Below are positions 24,013 to 32,858 of a DNA stretch of 38,976 bases, piece by piece (within the stretch, counting starts at the first letter, position 1; every line of letters starts with the position of its first letter). This DNA is from Lishizhenia tianjinensis. Its GTDB lineage: Bacteria; Bacteroidota; Bacteroidia; Flavobacteriales_D; Crocinitomicaceae. The stretch covers positions 1 to 38,976 of the forward strand of contig CAMBBW010000005.1 in assembly GCA_945863425.1 (NCBI GenBank), read 5' to 3'. A program made the translations under genes and the position numbers. The notes below the pieces were generated by a model. The model did not search any database, had not been told where the DNA came from, and saw only the letters and a program-made list of their open reading frames with translations.

Positions 24013-25469
24013 TATTTTCCAATTAAGTTCAACATAGAATTTGTTAATGAGAAATCATCAAAGTCGTGTTTTACTCCGTTGATTTCTTGATATTTCTCGT
24101 GCCCTTTCCCTGCAATTAGGATAATGTCTCCATTTTTTGCTAAAGAAACAGCAGTTTTTATTGCTTGTCCACGGTCGATTATACAAAGTGTTTTTGCCGA
24201 CATTTCTGCTGAAACCCCACTCAACATTTCATTTAAAATGATTTGTGGATCCTCCGTTCTTGGGTTGTCTGAGGTTAAAATCACTTGATCACTCATTTCA
24301 CAGGCAATTCGAGCCATATCAGGTCTTTTTGTTCTGTCTCTGTCTCCTCCGCAGCCCACAACGGTCAGGATTCGCTCCTCTTTTTTTCTAATGGTTTGAA
24401 TAGTTGTTAATACATTGCTTAATGCATCAGGTGTATGGGCATAATCGATAATCGCTGTAATCCCATTGCTGCTTTTGATATATTGAAATCGTCCTTCAAC
24501 AGATTCTAGTGTGCTAAGAACTTGCAGTAATTCCGTTTTATCTTGATTTAAAAGTAGCCCTGTTGCATAAACGGCAAGCAAATTATAGGCATTAAATTTT
24601 CCAATTAACTTCGTCCATACTTCAATTCCATTGAATTGAAGCGCCATTCCTGAGAATTGGTTTTCGATAATTTTAGCCTTAAAATCAGCAGGTGATTGAA
24701 CGGCATAGGTATAGGTTTTTGCTAAGGTATTTTGAAGCATCACCTTTCCGTTTTTATCATCAATATTGGTAAGAGCAAATGCACCTTTAGGAAGTGTATC
24801 GAAAAAACGTTTTTTTACTTGAATGTATTCAGCAAAAGTCTTGTGGTAATCTAAATGATCATGCGTGATATTGGAAAAGATTCCACCAGTAAAATGCAAC
24901 CCGCCGATTCTGTGTTGATGAATAGCGTGAGAACTTACCTCCATGAAAACGTATTCACATCTAGCATCCACCATTTCAGCTAATAATTGATTCAATTGTA
25001 TTGGATCGGGTGTTGTGTGAGTAGAAGGGATGTTTTTTTCTCCGATTTTATTTACTACTGTTGAAATAAGTCCACATGCGTATCCAAGTGCGGAAAACGC
25101 ATTGAATAACAATGTTGCGGTGGTTGTTTTTCCATTCGTGCCTGTAATTCCAATCAGCTTTAGGTCCTTGGATGGATTTCCATGAAACTCTGTAGAAACA
25201 AGTGCTAGAGCTTCAGCGGTGTTTTCAACTTCAATGATGGTGCAGTTCGAATCGCTCACAGGTTTATTTTGGACAATGATAGCGCTACAACCTTGGTCAA
25301 TAACTTGTTGAATGTAAGAATGACCATCTGAGGAACTTCCAATTATTGCAACAAAAAGGGAGTCTGTATCAGCAAGTCGAGAGTCAAAAACAATTTTTGA
25401 AATCGATTTATCCAAGGAACCTGTAAGATTCTTTATCGAGAGATGTGTACAAATTTGTTCTAGTTTCAT
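24012..25469 (-). CDS. murE: UDP-MurNAc-tripeptide synthetase (meso-diaminopimelate-adding)
   Basis: ATP-dependent ligase adding the third residue of the stem peptide in the cytoplasm. The 485 residues show 'VFDSR' (27-31), P-loop '[14 protein letters not shown]' (107-120), 'HTTPDP', '[11 protein letters not shown]' (177-187), '[10 protein letters not shown]' (200-209) and 'DYAHTPDAL' (342-350). The specificity motif is 'DNPRTEDP' at 401-408. DNPR is the signature of meso-DAP-adding enzymes, so the peptidoglycan is predicted to be of DAP type. It starts 5 nt after the ftsI stop and overlaps mraY by 1 bp. Confidence 0.97.
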   Translation of the reverse strand: MKLEQICTHLSIKNLTGSLDKSISKIVFDSRLADTDSLFVAIIGSSSDGHSYIQQVIDQGCSAIIVQNKPVSDSNCTIIEVENTAEALALVSTEFHGNPSKDLKLIGITGTNGKTTTATLLFNAFSALGYACGLISTVVNKIGEKNIPSTHTTPDPIQLNQLLAEMVDARCEYVFMEVSSHAIHQHRIGGLHFTGGIFSNITHDHLDYHKTFAEYIQVKKRFFDTLPKGAFALTNIDDKNGKVMLQNTLAKTYTYAVQSPADFKAKIIENQFSGMALQFNGIEVWTKLIGKFNAYNLLAVYATGLLLNQDKTELLQVLSTLESVEGRFQYIKSSNGITAIIDYAHTPDALSNVLTTIQTIRKKEERILTVVGCGGDRDRTKRPDMARIACEMSDQVILTSDNPRTEDPQIILNEMLSGVSAEMSAKTLCIIDRGQAIKTAVSLAKNGDIILIAGKGHEKYQEINGVKHDFDDFSLTNSMLNLIGK

Positions 25470-25474
25470 ATCCT

Positions 25475-27580
25475 TTAGTGAAGATTGATTTCAATTACAC
25501 CACCTTTAAATATGGGTTCGCCTGGTTTCAAAGATTGTGATACAACTTTCCCAAAACCTATAACTCTTGCAACCATCCCACACGATTCAATTAAATAAAC
25601 GGCATCTTTAGCATTCATGTTAATTAGGTCTGGGATTTGATCTTTAGAAATCGGTAGGTTTTTTAGGGTCAATTTGTTTTCCTCTAAAATTCCAACTAGC
25701 CAATCTGAAGGGTCAATGAAAATGGGTTTGATTTTGAAATGATTCATTAAATTGAAAATATCTGTTCTGTGCCCGTTTTTAAATAGAGGTGTTTCTGTGC
25801 TTCGTGTTCTGTTTTCGTTAATAGCTTTATGATATTTCAAGGTATTAGCGTATACTTTATTAGCTATTGCGCCAAAAACAGTTCCTGCCACAACGGATCC
25901 ATAGTATGCAACTTTCGGATTCGTTACCACCACGATACATGAATAGATTGGATTGTCAGCGGGGAAATACCCAACAAATGAAGCTTGATACGATTTCTTT
26001 TCACCATCGTATCCTTTTTTTACATCTAGTAGGCGAGCGGTTCCTGTTTTCCCGGCAATAGTAAAGAGTGATGACGTAATGTTTTTTCCCGTGCCATTAG
26101 ACATAACGCCTTCCATGCACAATTTAAGTAATCGAACAGTTTCAGGTGAACAAATTGCATTATTTAAAACAATTGGATCAAATTTCTTGATGGTTTCCCC
26201 ATGTCTTTGAATTTCCTGAACAAATTGCGGTTTCATCATTTTTCCATTGTTCGCCACAGAATTGTACAAATTCAATATTTGTAGAGGGGTCATGGAAATC
26301 TCATATCCAATACCCATCGAAGGTAAAGAAAGTCCAGACCACCCTTTTTTGTCACCCGGTCTATTAAACTTTGGAATACCTTCTCCTGAAATGGCAATAC
26401 CTAATGGTTTGGTAATCCCAAATTTATCCAGGCGACTTAAAAATGCATCAGGTTCTGATTTATAGGCATTAAAAATAATTTGTGAAAATACATTGGATGA
26501 TTTTTCGAACGCTTGTTTAATTGTAATCCTCCCGTATCCTTTTCCTTCATTCGCGTCTTCAAAAGTTTTACCCGGAAATTTGTAACGACCAACGGCGCGC
26601 ACTGAATCTGTAATCCGAACTTTTTTGTCTTCCAACGCAGCCATTAAAGAAGCTAATTTAAAAGTTGATCCAGGTACCTCAATTGCGTTAATCGCATGGT
26701 TTAATTTTTCAGAATAGTTCCCTGCTTTATCTCTCGTTAAATTCGAAATTGCGCGAACAAATCCGGTTTTTACATCCATTACAATTACACATCCACTAGT
26801 TGCTTCTTGCGATTTTAATTGGCGTTCTAATTCAGAATGGGCTACTTCTTGAATTTCTTTATCGAAAGAAGTAATAACATCTGCGCCTTCAACAGCTTCT
26901 TTAACAATTTTGCCAGTCTTTTTCCATCCTGTTGAAATCCGCTGCTCAATTTCTTGGCCTGGACTTCCTTTTAAGTAATCATAATAAGCCCCTTCAATTC
27001 CTACCTTAACAACATCTTTTCCTTGGTCGTTGAAATAACCCAACGTTCTGCTCAACATATCACCATTTGGGCGTTTTCGTTCAATTGATTCAATAGAATC
27101 AATCAATCCACCTTTCATTTTCCCTAATCTGAAAATTGGTAGAGCTGCAATTTTTTTGCGTTCTTCATTTGTGACACGTTTTCGGATGAGTAAATAGCGA
27201 TTGCCTTTTTCGCGGGCAGTTCGAATATCATCTTCATATTGACGAGCCGTTTTATCCGGATACAAATTGGATAATCCCTGACATAAATCAGTAATTTCTT
27301 TGTCGAAGGTTTTATCCTCGATTACTGTAGGGTCCATTCGAATATCAAAAAAAGATATTGAAGTCACCAAGGGAACAAGATTCATGTCTAAAATCTCACC
27401 ACTTCGCGGAATTTTATTTACCATTCTTATCGGTAATTTGTCTTCACCGAAAGATAAAATTTTACCAGCACCATCAAATTGAATGGACATGGTTTTGACA
27501 AGCACAACAATCATCACCACAATAAACCCCACGTAGATTCCGTAGGCTTTAAAATAGATATTTTTGTTTCCGTCTTTCAT
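25475..27580 (-). CDS. ftsI: Septal class B penicillin-binding protein FtsI (PBP3) with PASTA domain
   Basis: Bitopic transpeptidase that cross-links septal peptidoglycan with FtsW. The 701 residues have a short cytoplasmic tail and one membrane segment (about 11-29), then the PBP dimerisation/pedestal region. The transpeptidase domain carries all three motifs: 'PGSTFK' with nucleophile Ser305 and Lys308, 'SSN' (361-363), and 'KTG' (511-513). A single PASTA domain occupies about 632-701 ('IPDLINMNAKDAVYLIESCG'), which E. coli FtsI lacks but Bacteroidota and Gram-positive homologues have. It overlaps the ftsL-like gene by 4 bp, fitting coupled expression of an FtsL-FtsI pair. Confidence 0.96.
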   Translation of the reverse strand: MKDGNKNIYFKAYGIYVGFIVVMIVVLVKTMSIQFDGAGKILSFGEDKLPIRMVNKIPRSGEILDMNLVPLVTSISFFDIRMDPTVIEDKTFDKEITDLCQGLSNLYPDKTARQYEDDIRTAREKGNRYLLIRKRVTNEERKKIAALPIFRLGKMKGGLIDSIESIERKRPNGDMLSRTLGYFNDQGKDVVKVGIEGAYYDYLKGSPGQEIEQRISTGWKKTGKIVKEAVEGADVITSFDKEIQEVAHSELERQLKSQEATSGCVIVMDVKTGFVRAISNLTRDKAGNYSEKLNHAINAIEVPGSTFKLASLMAALEDKKVRITDSVRAVGRYKFPGKTFEDANEGKGYGRITIKQAFEKSSNVFSQIIFNAYKSEPDAFLSRLDKFGITKPLGIAISGEGIPKFNRPGDKKGWSGLSLPSMGIGYEISMTPLQILNLYNSVANNGKMMKPQFVQEIQRHGETIKKFDPIVLNNAICSPETVRLLKLCMEGVMSNGTGKNITSSLFTIAGKTGTARLLDVKKGYDGEKKSYQASFVGYFPADNPIYSCIVVVTNPKVAYYGSVVAGTVFGAIANKVYANTLKYHKAINENRTRSTETPLFKNGHRTDIFNLMNHFKIKPIFIDPSDWLVGILEENKLTLKNLPISKDQIPDLINMNAKDAVYLIESCGMVARVIGFGKVVSQSLKPGEPIFKGGVIEINLH

Positions 27581-27981
27581 TTGAGAGGCGATATTGTTTT
27601 TATCCGAATTACTTTAGTAACATTCTGGTTCTCTTTCAGATTTGTGTCTAATTTTTCAATGAGTTTATAGCGCAAACCTTCTTCTTCCACTTTTGCTTTT
27701 GCTTCCACATAATCTGCTGTCATTTGATCAACTTCACGCTGTGATTGGTTTATGTCTTTAGAAAGTTGTTTTCCATAATAACTTTTACCCACAAGAATTA
27801 GCAAGAGAAAAATCAGAAAGAAGACATATCCAAGGTTATCAAGTACAAAGCTTTTTAAGAGGAATTCACCATTTAGCAACGTAGCAAGAGAGTTTTTCTT
27901 ACCCTTTGTTGTGCGTTGTTTCTTCTCCGAACCAGTTGAGTCAGAAGTAGTATCCTTGTCTATGTATTCGTTATCTTTCAT
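27577..27981 (-). CDS. ftsL: FtsL-like cell division protein
   Basis: Small bitopic divisome protein of 134 residues. It has a charged, Lys/Thr/Ser-rich cytoplasmic N-terminus (1-45) and one membrane segment at about 50-65 ('LGYVFFLIFLLLILVG'). A periplasmic, heptad-rich helical region follows ('SKDINQSQREVDQMTADYVE'), which could form the coiled coil with an FtsB/DivIC partner. FtsL sequences are poorly conserved. The call rests on topology, size and the position between rsmH and ftsI. It overlaps rsmH by 11 bp and ftsI by 4 bp. Confidence 0.88.
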   Translation of the reverse strand: MKDNEYIDKDTTSDSTGSEKKQRTTKGKKNSLATLLNGEFLLKSFVLDNLGYVFFLIFLLLILVGKSYYGKQLSKDINQSQREVDQMTADYVEAKAKVEEEGLRYKLIEKLDTNLKENQNVTKVIRIKTISPLK

Positions 27982-28888
27982 TGCGTTCAGCTATTCTTAA
28001 TCGCACACTTCTTGCTCTCGAATTCCTTTCCATTTCCTCTTCGTTTGGTATAAGAGGATGTCTGTTTATTTCAGCGAATGGCTTTAATACATTTCCAAAG
28101 AAATCCTTGGTTTCTATTCCGGCAAATGAACCCCGTTTGAAATAGTTTTTCACTAATCGATCTTCTAAGGAATGATAGGACATGACTACAAAGCGACCAT
28201 TTTCAGCCATCAGTTCGGTGGCATCCAAAATCAATTTTTCAAGAACTGCCATTTCTTGATTCACTTCTATTCGCAACGCTTGAAAAACTTGAGCAAAAAA
28301 CTTATAATCTTTAAATTTTGGCGCCAAATGTTGTAATGCGCTACAAAGTTCTAAGGTGGTTCCAATGGGTTTATGAGCACGTTCTAGGGTGATAGCTTGG
28401 GCAATTCTTCGTGCTTGATTTAATTCTCCATAATCTTTGAAAACTCTCATCAATTCAGATTCTTCGTAGCTATTCACAATGTCTTTGGCAGACTTTCCAG
28501 ACCGTTGATTCATTCGCATATCCAAAGGAGCATCAGCTCTAAAAGAAAACCCACGTTTTCCTTCATCAAATTGATGGGATGAAACACCAAGATCAGCTAA
28601 GATTCCATCCACTTTTGTGATTCCCAGTGCGTACAGCTGATTGCTTAGAAATGAAAAATTACTGGCGATAAAATGAAAATTGGGAGCCTTCCAACTGTTT
28701 TTTAATGCGTCAGCATCTTGATCAAAAACGATTAGTTTTCCTTTTTCAGAAAGTTTCGAGAAAATTTCTTTTGAATGTCCGCCGCCGCCAAAAGTAACAT
28801 CCACGTAAATACCATCTGGATTTATATTTAATCCTTCAATGCATTCATTTAACAGAACCGGTATGTGATACGCTCTATTATTCTCCAT
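27971..28888 (-). CDS. rsmH: 16S rRNA m4C1402 N4-methyltransferase
   Basis: SAM-dependent enzyme (formerly MraW) that methylates the exocyclic amine of 16S rRNA C1402 at the ribosomal P site. The 305 residues show 'HIPVLLNECIEGL' (8-20), the SAM loop 'YVDVTFGGGGHSKEI' (28-42), 'DGILADLGVSSHQFD', 'GFSFRADAPLDMRM' and 'VMSYHSLEDRLVK', diagnostic for the family. Length is normal (E. coli 313). It overlaps the mraZ stop by 11 bp and the ftsL-like start by 11 bp. Confidence 0.97.
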   Translation of the reverse strand: MENNRAYHIPVLLNECIEGLNINPDGIYVDVTFGGGGHSKEIFSKLSEKGKLIVFDQDADALKNSWKAPNFHFIASNFSFLSNQLYALGITKVDGILADLGVSSHQFDEGKRGFSFRADAPLDMRMNQRSGKSAKDIVNSYEESELMRVFKDYGELNQARRIAQAITLERAHKPIGTTLELCSALQHLAPKFKDYKFFAQVFQALRIEVNQEMAVLEKLILDATELMAENGRFVVMSYHSLEDRLVKNYFKRGSFAGIETKDFFGNVLKPFAEINRHPLIPNEEEMERNSRARSVRLRIAERNER

Positions 28889-29336
28889 TTTCTAAATCAC
28901 CCATTACTTCATCCGCCAAATCAGCGAAATCTGCCATGCTTCCTTCGATCATGCCGAAGTATTTGGATTTGTCCCAGATTTCAATGCGATCGTTGTATGC
29001 AATTAGCATAACATCTTGTTGCAGTCCTACACGTTCCATGTGTGTGGTTGGCACCAAGATTCGACCGGCATTGTCTAGTGCTACCATTTTTGCTCCTTGA
29101 TGAAACAAACGGTAGAACATTCGATTCTTTGGTTTAAATAAATTCAATTTGGATAATCGCTCGCTAATTTTCTCCCATTCATTCAGTGGGTATAACGTTA
29201 AACAATCCTCAAATCCTTTATTCAACATAAAGTCTCGCTGAGTCGCAGGAGAAAGCTGCTTCCGTAAACCGGAAGGAAAAAGGAAACGACCTTTCGTGTC
29301 CATTTTAACCTCAAATTCTCCTACTAATCCTGCCAT
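28878..29336 (-). CDS. mraZ: Transcriptional regulator MraZ
   Basis: First gene of the dcw cluster: a DNA-binding protein with two SpoVT/AbrB-like halves that forms rings of eight or more and controls dcw transcription. The 152 residues begin 'VGEFEVKMDTKGRFLFPSGL' (about 5-24, first half). They continue to 'HQGAKMVALDNAGRILVPTT' (second half), each with the family's DxxGRxxxP motif. The upstream region holds tandem and inverted GTGGTAAAAA repeats, a plausible self-binding operator. It overlaps rsmH by 11 bp. Confidence 0.96.
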   Translation of the reverse strand: MAGLVGEFEVKMDTKGRFLFPSGLRKQLSPATQRDFMLNKGFEDCLTLYPLNEWEKISERLSKLNLFKPKNRMFYRLFHQGAKMVALDNAGRILVPTTHMERVGLQQDVMLIAYNDRIEIWDKSKYFGMIEGSMADFADLADEVMGDLENGE

Positions 29337-29346
29337 AGCGTAATAA

Positions 29347-29356
29347 TGGGTAAAAA
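29347..29356 (+). promoter_or_regulatory. Degenerate half-site TGGGTAAAAA near the mraZ start
   Basis: TGGGTAAAAA matches the GTGGTAAAAA unit of the nearby repeats at 8 of 10 bases and contains the TGGG core known for MraZ boxes. It lies 10 nt upstream of the mraZ ATG, in the opposite orientation. Confidence 0.3.
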
Positions 29357-29365
29357 TAGAGATTA

Positions 29366-29383
29366 TTTACCACTTTTTACCAC
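29366..29383 (-). promoter_or_regulatory. Candidate MraZ operator, copy 1
   Basis: The minus strand reads GTGGTAAAAAGTGGTAAA, two GTGGTAAA units with 10-bp step, ending 29 nt before the mraZ ATG. One helical turn between units suits the ring-shaped MraZ oligomer, whose known boxes are TGGG-type direct repeats at about 10-bp step. Identification as a MraZ site is inference. Confidence 0.6.
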
Positions 29384-29477
29384 TCAGTTTTAAATTGTTG
29401 ATAACTTGTTACGTTAACGGCTTATTAAATGTTTCGTTTTCGTATTAAAGTTCTTTTAAATAAAGGCTTTTAATTAT

Positions 29478-29495
29478 GTGGTAAAAAGTGGTAAA
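29478..29495 (+). promoter_or_regulatory. Candidate MraZ operator, copy 2 (inverted)
   Basis: The plus strand reads GTGGTAAAAAGTGGTAAA, an 18/18 match to the reverse complement of 29366-29383, with centres 112 bp apart. It lies between the divergent mraZ and lytic transglycosylase genes. The rest of this 296-bp spacer holds no gene, only AT-rich DNA with the palindrome CGTTAACG at 29412-29419. Confidence 0.55.
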
Positions 29496-29632
29496 ATTAA
29501 ATTAACATCAAATTTTTGAGTCGTTTTTTAGGTAAGATTTGGGTACACTAACATTCAATTGTTACTAACTAATCAGTGTTTAAATGGGTGTCTTTTCCAA
29601 ATTTTGTAATTTCAGAATCTTAGTATTTCCTC

Positions 29633-30577
29633 ATGATTAAACCTATCTTCTTACTTGTATTTTTGTCTTTTTTCGCTATTATTAATGCACAGCCTTTGGA
29701 TTCGTGGGATGAGCAAAAAGTAATTGTTCATCGCGATAATGTGGTTAGTGAAATCATGCACATGGATGCTATTTTTAATGAGCGCTGGGATGCTTTACCT
29801 CAAATGAATTATTGGAAAGTTGTTATGCAGTTATCCCCTGATTCATGCGTAGTTAGTCAAGGAACAGATAAAAAAATACGAAAGATTATGTCTTCCAAGG
29901 ATTGGAAATCATTTACTGATGAGCAAAAAGAAAAAGCAAAAGAGGCTTTGAAAATGGAGTTGAATGTTCCTTCAAATGAAATAATATCAGTGGTTGTTGG
30001 CAAAAGTAATTTTTATCTTTTCGAAGCGGTGTATTCGTCCCTGTCAAAAGGGGTTGCTGCATTTGAAAAGCACAAAGTAGATCCATGGTATGCCCAGGCA
30101 ATTCTGTTGATTGAAAGTCCGGGACAATTAAAAAAATCTACCACTGGTGCATACGGGCCTTTCCAATTGATGCCTGAAGTAGCGCGTCACCAGGGATTAA
30201 TCGTAACTGATTGGAAGGATGAGCGCAAAGATTTTGATCGATCCGCATATGGTGCAGCACGATTGATTTCGCGCATTTGTATTCCGGAGGCAAAACGGAT
30301 GTTGAATAAACACGGGATCAGTTATGTTGAAAACGATCTCTGGTTTCGATTATTCGTAATGCACATATACCATGCGGGAGCAGGAAATGTTAGGGCGGTA
30401 GTTGATAAAATTGCACCCAAAAAGGGCGGCAAGGACTTGATTTTAGTCATGTGGCAGACGAAGGCAGCAAGTTTCGGAAATAGTTCCCAAAATTACAGTC
30501 AGGTTGCGTTGGCTGCTCAGCTGATATTACACGAATTAATCTACGCCAAATGCGATGATATTTATCACTGTAAATAA
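29633..30577 (+). CDS. Exported lytic transglycosylase (SLT domain)
   Basis: Cleaves the MurNAc-GlcNAc bond of peptidoglycan, forming 1,6-anhydro-MurNAc. The 314 residues start with a signal peptide (about 1-19, 'FFAIINAQ'). An N-terminal region of unknown role runs to ~145. An SLT/lysozyme-like domain follows with catalytic Glu161 in 'AILLIESPGQL', 'GAYGPFQLMPEVARHQGL' (172-189) and 'HIYHAGAGNVRAVVDKI'. The order of motifs fits family-1 (Slt/MltC-like) enzymes. It is transcribed away from the dcw cluster across the mraZ operator region. A near-consensus AAATTTTG lies 26 nt before the ATG. It converges on msrB with only 6 bp between stop codons. Confidence 0.88.
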   Translation: MIKPIFLLVFLSFFAIINAQPLDSWDEQKVIVHRDNVVSEIMHMDAIFNERWDALPQMNYWKVVMQLSPDSCVVSQGTDKKIRKIMSSKDWKSFTDEQKEKAKEALKMELNVPSNEIISVVVGKSNFYLFEAVYSSLSKGVAAFEKHKVDPWYAQAILLIESPGQLKKSTTGAYGPFQLMPEVARHQGLIVTDWKDERKDFDRSAYGAARLISRICIPEAKRMLNKHGISYVENDLWFRLFVMHIYHAGAGNVRAVVDKIAPKKGGKDLILVMWQTKAASFGNSSQNYSQVALAAQLILHELIYAKCDDIYHCK

Positions 30578-30583
30578 CTACTT

Positions 30584-30943
30584 TTAGGCGGGAATAAAGA
30601 CTAACGAGATAGAATTTACGCAATGACGCGTGTTTTTGGGTGTGAGTTCTTCCCCTTCAAATACATGGCCCAGGTGTCCGTTACATGATGCGCAAACGAT
30701 CTCAGTTCTTTTTCCATCTTTATCTAAAATATGCTTTATGGCATTGGGGATTTCATCATCAAACGCTGGCCATCCGCATCCAGAATTAAATTTTGAATTG
30801 GATAGATACAAGGGGTGTTCACATTGTTTGCAAGCATATAAACCGTTCTCAAAAAAACGATCGTATTTTCCGGTATAAGGGTATTCCGTTCCTTTGTCAA
30901 TAATTACCCGTTTTTCTTCAGGGGTTAACTCATTTAATTTCAT
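30584..30943 (-). CDS. msrB: Peptide-methionine (R)-S-oxide reductase
   Basis: Repairs oxidised proteins by reducing methionine-R-sulfoxide. The 119 residues are a compact MsrB domain with two zinc-binding CxxC pairs (Cys38/Cys41 in '[10 protein letters not shown]' and Cys84/Cys87 in '[12 protein letters not shown]'). '[10 protein letters not shown]' (54-63) is present, and catalytic Cys108 lies in 'RHCVNSISL'. No signal peptide, so it acts in the cytoplasm. It overlaps the rhomboid gene by 14 bp and is probably its operon partner. Confidence 0.96.
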   Translation of the reverse strand: MKLNELTPEEKRVIIDKGTEYPYTGKYDRFFENGLYACKQCEHPLYLSNSKFNSGCGWPAFDDEIPNAIKHILDKDGKRTEIVCASCNGHLGHVFEGEELTPKNTRHCVNSISLVFIPA

Positions 30944-31733
30944 CGGTATTTGATCTGATTTTAGAATTTGTTTTGGATTCCTCTTTCCTTATGTGATAAA
31001 CAATTTGAATTGGTTTCTGGTTCGTTTCGGGAGTTAGTTCGTTTTCTTTTTCTTTTTCTTCCAATTGCCGTAGTCGCTCTAAGTAAATACCTTCTAGGTC
31101 GGGTGGTTCAATGCCCATTTCTCTTTCAATTTCATATTGGAATTTAGGTCGTTTTGGTCCTTCAGTTCTGAAATAAAAAGCCAGCCAAATACCAACGATG
31201 AGTCCCATAAAATGCCCTTGCCACGATACTTGAGGATCCATTGGAAAAATGCCCCAAATCAAACTCCCGTATAAAAAAACAACGAATAATGAAAGCGCTT
31301 GTAATGGAAAAAAGCGCCTAATCACACCGGATGTAAAAAGGAATCCAACTAAGGCATAAATAACCCCACTCATTCCAATGTGATACCCACTGCTACTAAT
31401 AGCAAATATCCAAACAAACACGCCAGTTAATACCCACGCTGAAACGAAAACTTTCCAAGCAACTTCTTTATATGAATAAAACAAGGCTGTCAATAACAAG
31501 AAAGTGGGTAATGAATTATTGAAGATATGTTTGATGTTTTCCGGAGCATGAATTAGAGGCATAAACAAAACACCTCTTAATCCTTTCCATGTTTGTGCTT
31601 GAACTCCCCATTCATAAAGATTTATAGGAAGGATATAATCAATAATATAAATCAACCACATTAGTCCAACGATAATGAAAGCCGGTATTACCGCATTTTT
31701 TAACGTTAATTCAAATGGAGAATTTTGTTGCAT
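30930..31733 (-). CDS. Rhomboid family intramembrane serine protease
   Basis: Six-transmembrane protease that cuts substrates within the inner membrane. The 267 residues include the serine motif '[13 protein letters not shown]' with Ser122, and His174 in '[11 protein letters not shown]', the catalytic dyad. '[12 protein letters not shown]' (69-80) supplies the oxyanion-side Asn. A ~70-residue charged cytoplasmic tail follows (about 195-267, '[14 protein letters not shown]'). Substrates are unknown. It lies 69 nt downstream of trpS, past a hairpin, and overlaps msrB by 14 bp. Confidence 0.9.
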   Translation of the reverse strand: MQQNSPFELTLKNAVIPAFIIVGLMWLIYIIDYILPINLYEWGVQAQTWKGLRGVLFMPLIHAPENIKHIFNNSLPTFLLLTALFYSYKEVAWKVFVSAWVLTGVFVWIFAISSSGYHIGMSGVIYALVGFLFTSGVIRRFFPLQALSLFVVFLYGSLIWGIFPMDPQVSWQGHFMGLIVGIWLAFYFRTEGPKRPKFQYEIEREMGIEPPDLEGIYLERLRQLEEKEKENELTPETNQKPIQIVYHIRKEESKTNSKIRSNTDEIK

Positions 31734-31764
31734 AACTCTGAATAAGTCAAAGAATATGCCTTGA

Positions 31765-31790
31765 AAAATATACTGACAGAAAGTCAGTTA
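31765..31790 (-). terminator. Weak terminator-like hairpin after trpS
   Basis: A 6-bp stem ACTGAC/GTCAGT with a 5-nt loop lies 15 nt after the trpS stop. On the minus strand ATATTTTT follows. The stem is short, so read-through into the rhomboid gene is likely. Confidence 0.4.
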
Positions 31791-31802
31791 ACTCACGTAT
31801 TG

Positions 31803-32771
31803 TTAATATCCCAATTTTGTTCGAACCCGCTGAAGTACTTTTTTTGCAACTATTCGAGCTTTCTCAGCACCAAGAGCTAAGACTTCATCCAATTCATTTT
31901 TATGGTTCATCAAATAATCAAATCGTTCTCGTTCTGTTTGAAATTTTTCTAAAATCAATTCGTATAATGCTTGTTTTGCATGACCGTATCCATATCCACC
32001 TTGGAGGTAATTTTCAGTCATTAACTGAATTTGTTCTTGGTTGGCAATCAATTGATACAAGGCAAATACGTGACAAGTTGTTGGGTCTTTTGGTTCCTCT
32101 AATGCTTTACTATCTGTTTCTATCGACATTACTTGCTTGCGCAATTGCTTTTCAGGTAAAAATATATTGATGGTATTGTCGCGCGACTTACTCATTTTTT
32201 CGCCATCCGTTCCAGGTATCAACTTGTTGTCCTCTTGGATTTTTTCGCTTGGTAAAACAAATGTTTCTCCCATTTTAGTGTTGAATCTTGCAGCTACATC
32301 GCGTGTCATTTCCAAATGTTGAAGTTGGTCCTTTCCAACTGGAACAATTTCAGCATCATACAAAACAATGTCAGCAGCCATTAAAATCGGATAGGAAAAC
32401 AAGCCTCCGTTCACATCTTCCAGTCGATCCTGTTTGTCTTTGAAGCTGTGTGCGAGTGTCAATCTGGAGTATGGGTAAAAGCACAACAAATACCACATTA
32501 ATTCTGTCACTTCCGGAATATCACTTTGACGATAAAATACAGTTTTAGCAGGGTCAAGTCCACAAGCAAACCAAACAGCTGCGGTAGCATATGTATTTTC
32601 TCTCAGTTCCAGCGGGTCCTTAATTTGCGTTAATGAGTGCATATCCGCGATAAATAAAAATGATTCGTTCGCTGGATTTTTTGACATTTCAATAGCTGGA
32701 AGAATTGCTCCCAAAAGATTTCCTAAATGTGGAGTTCCAGTACTTTGTACACCTGTTAAGATTCTTGCCAT
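31803..32771 (-). CDS. trpS: Tryptophan-tRNA ligase
   Basis: Class Ic aminoacyl-tRNA synthetase that charges tRNA-Trp in the cytoplasm. The 322 residues have the HIGH-like 'TPHLGNLLGA' (13-22), 'IADMHSLT' (41-48), 'GKDQLQHLEMTRD' (147-159) and the KMSKS motif at 192-196 ('EKMSKSRDN'). Length matches the bacterial form (E. coli 334). It diverges from plsC over 87 bp. TAATTTCG, a one-mismatch -7 box, lies at 32786-32793, 14 nt before the ATG. Confidence 0.97.
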   Translation of the reverse strand: MARILTGVQSTGTPHLGNLLGAILPAIEMSKNPANESFLFIADMHSLTQIKDPLELRENTYATAAVWFACGLDPAKTVFYRQSDIPEVTELMWYLLCFYPYSRLTLAHSFKDKQDRLEDVNGGLFSYPILMAADIVLYDAEIVPVGKDQLQHLEMTRDVAARFNTKMGETFVLPSEKIQEDNKLIPGTDGEKMSKSRDNTINIFLPEKQLRKQVMSIETDSKALEEPKDPTTCHVFALYQLIANQEQIQLMTENYLQGGYGYGHAKQALYELILEKFQTERERFDYLMNHKNELDEVLALGAEKARIVAKKVLQRVRTKLGY

Positions 32772-32846
32772 AACTCTGTTTTTAGCGAAATTAATGATTT
32801 TGACGGACTATAAATTGGAAAACGGCTCTCTTTTAGTGAAAGTTCT

Positions 32847-32854
32847 TACATTTG
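32847..32854 (+). promoter_or_regulatory. -7 box (TACATTTG) of the acyltransferase gene
   Basis: Exact TAnnTTTG separated from the ATG by four bases (ATAC), as at ispE and the HU/SPOR gene. No -33 TTTG at normal spacing was found. Predicts a leaderless mRNA. Confidence 0.55.
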
Positions 32855-32858
32855 ATAC

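Noticed and set aside
29396-29404. DnaA-box-like TTATCAACA on the minus strand upstream of mraZ
   Set aside because: One mismatch to the TTATCCACA consensus and a single copy in AT-rich DNA; no cluster or AT-rich unwinding element supports a replication or DnaA-control site.
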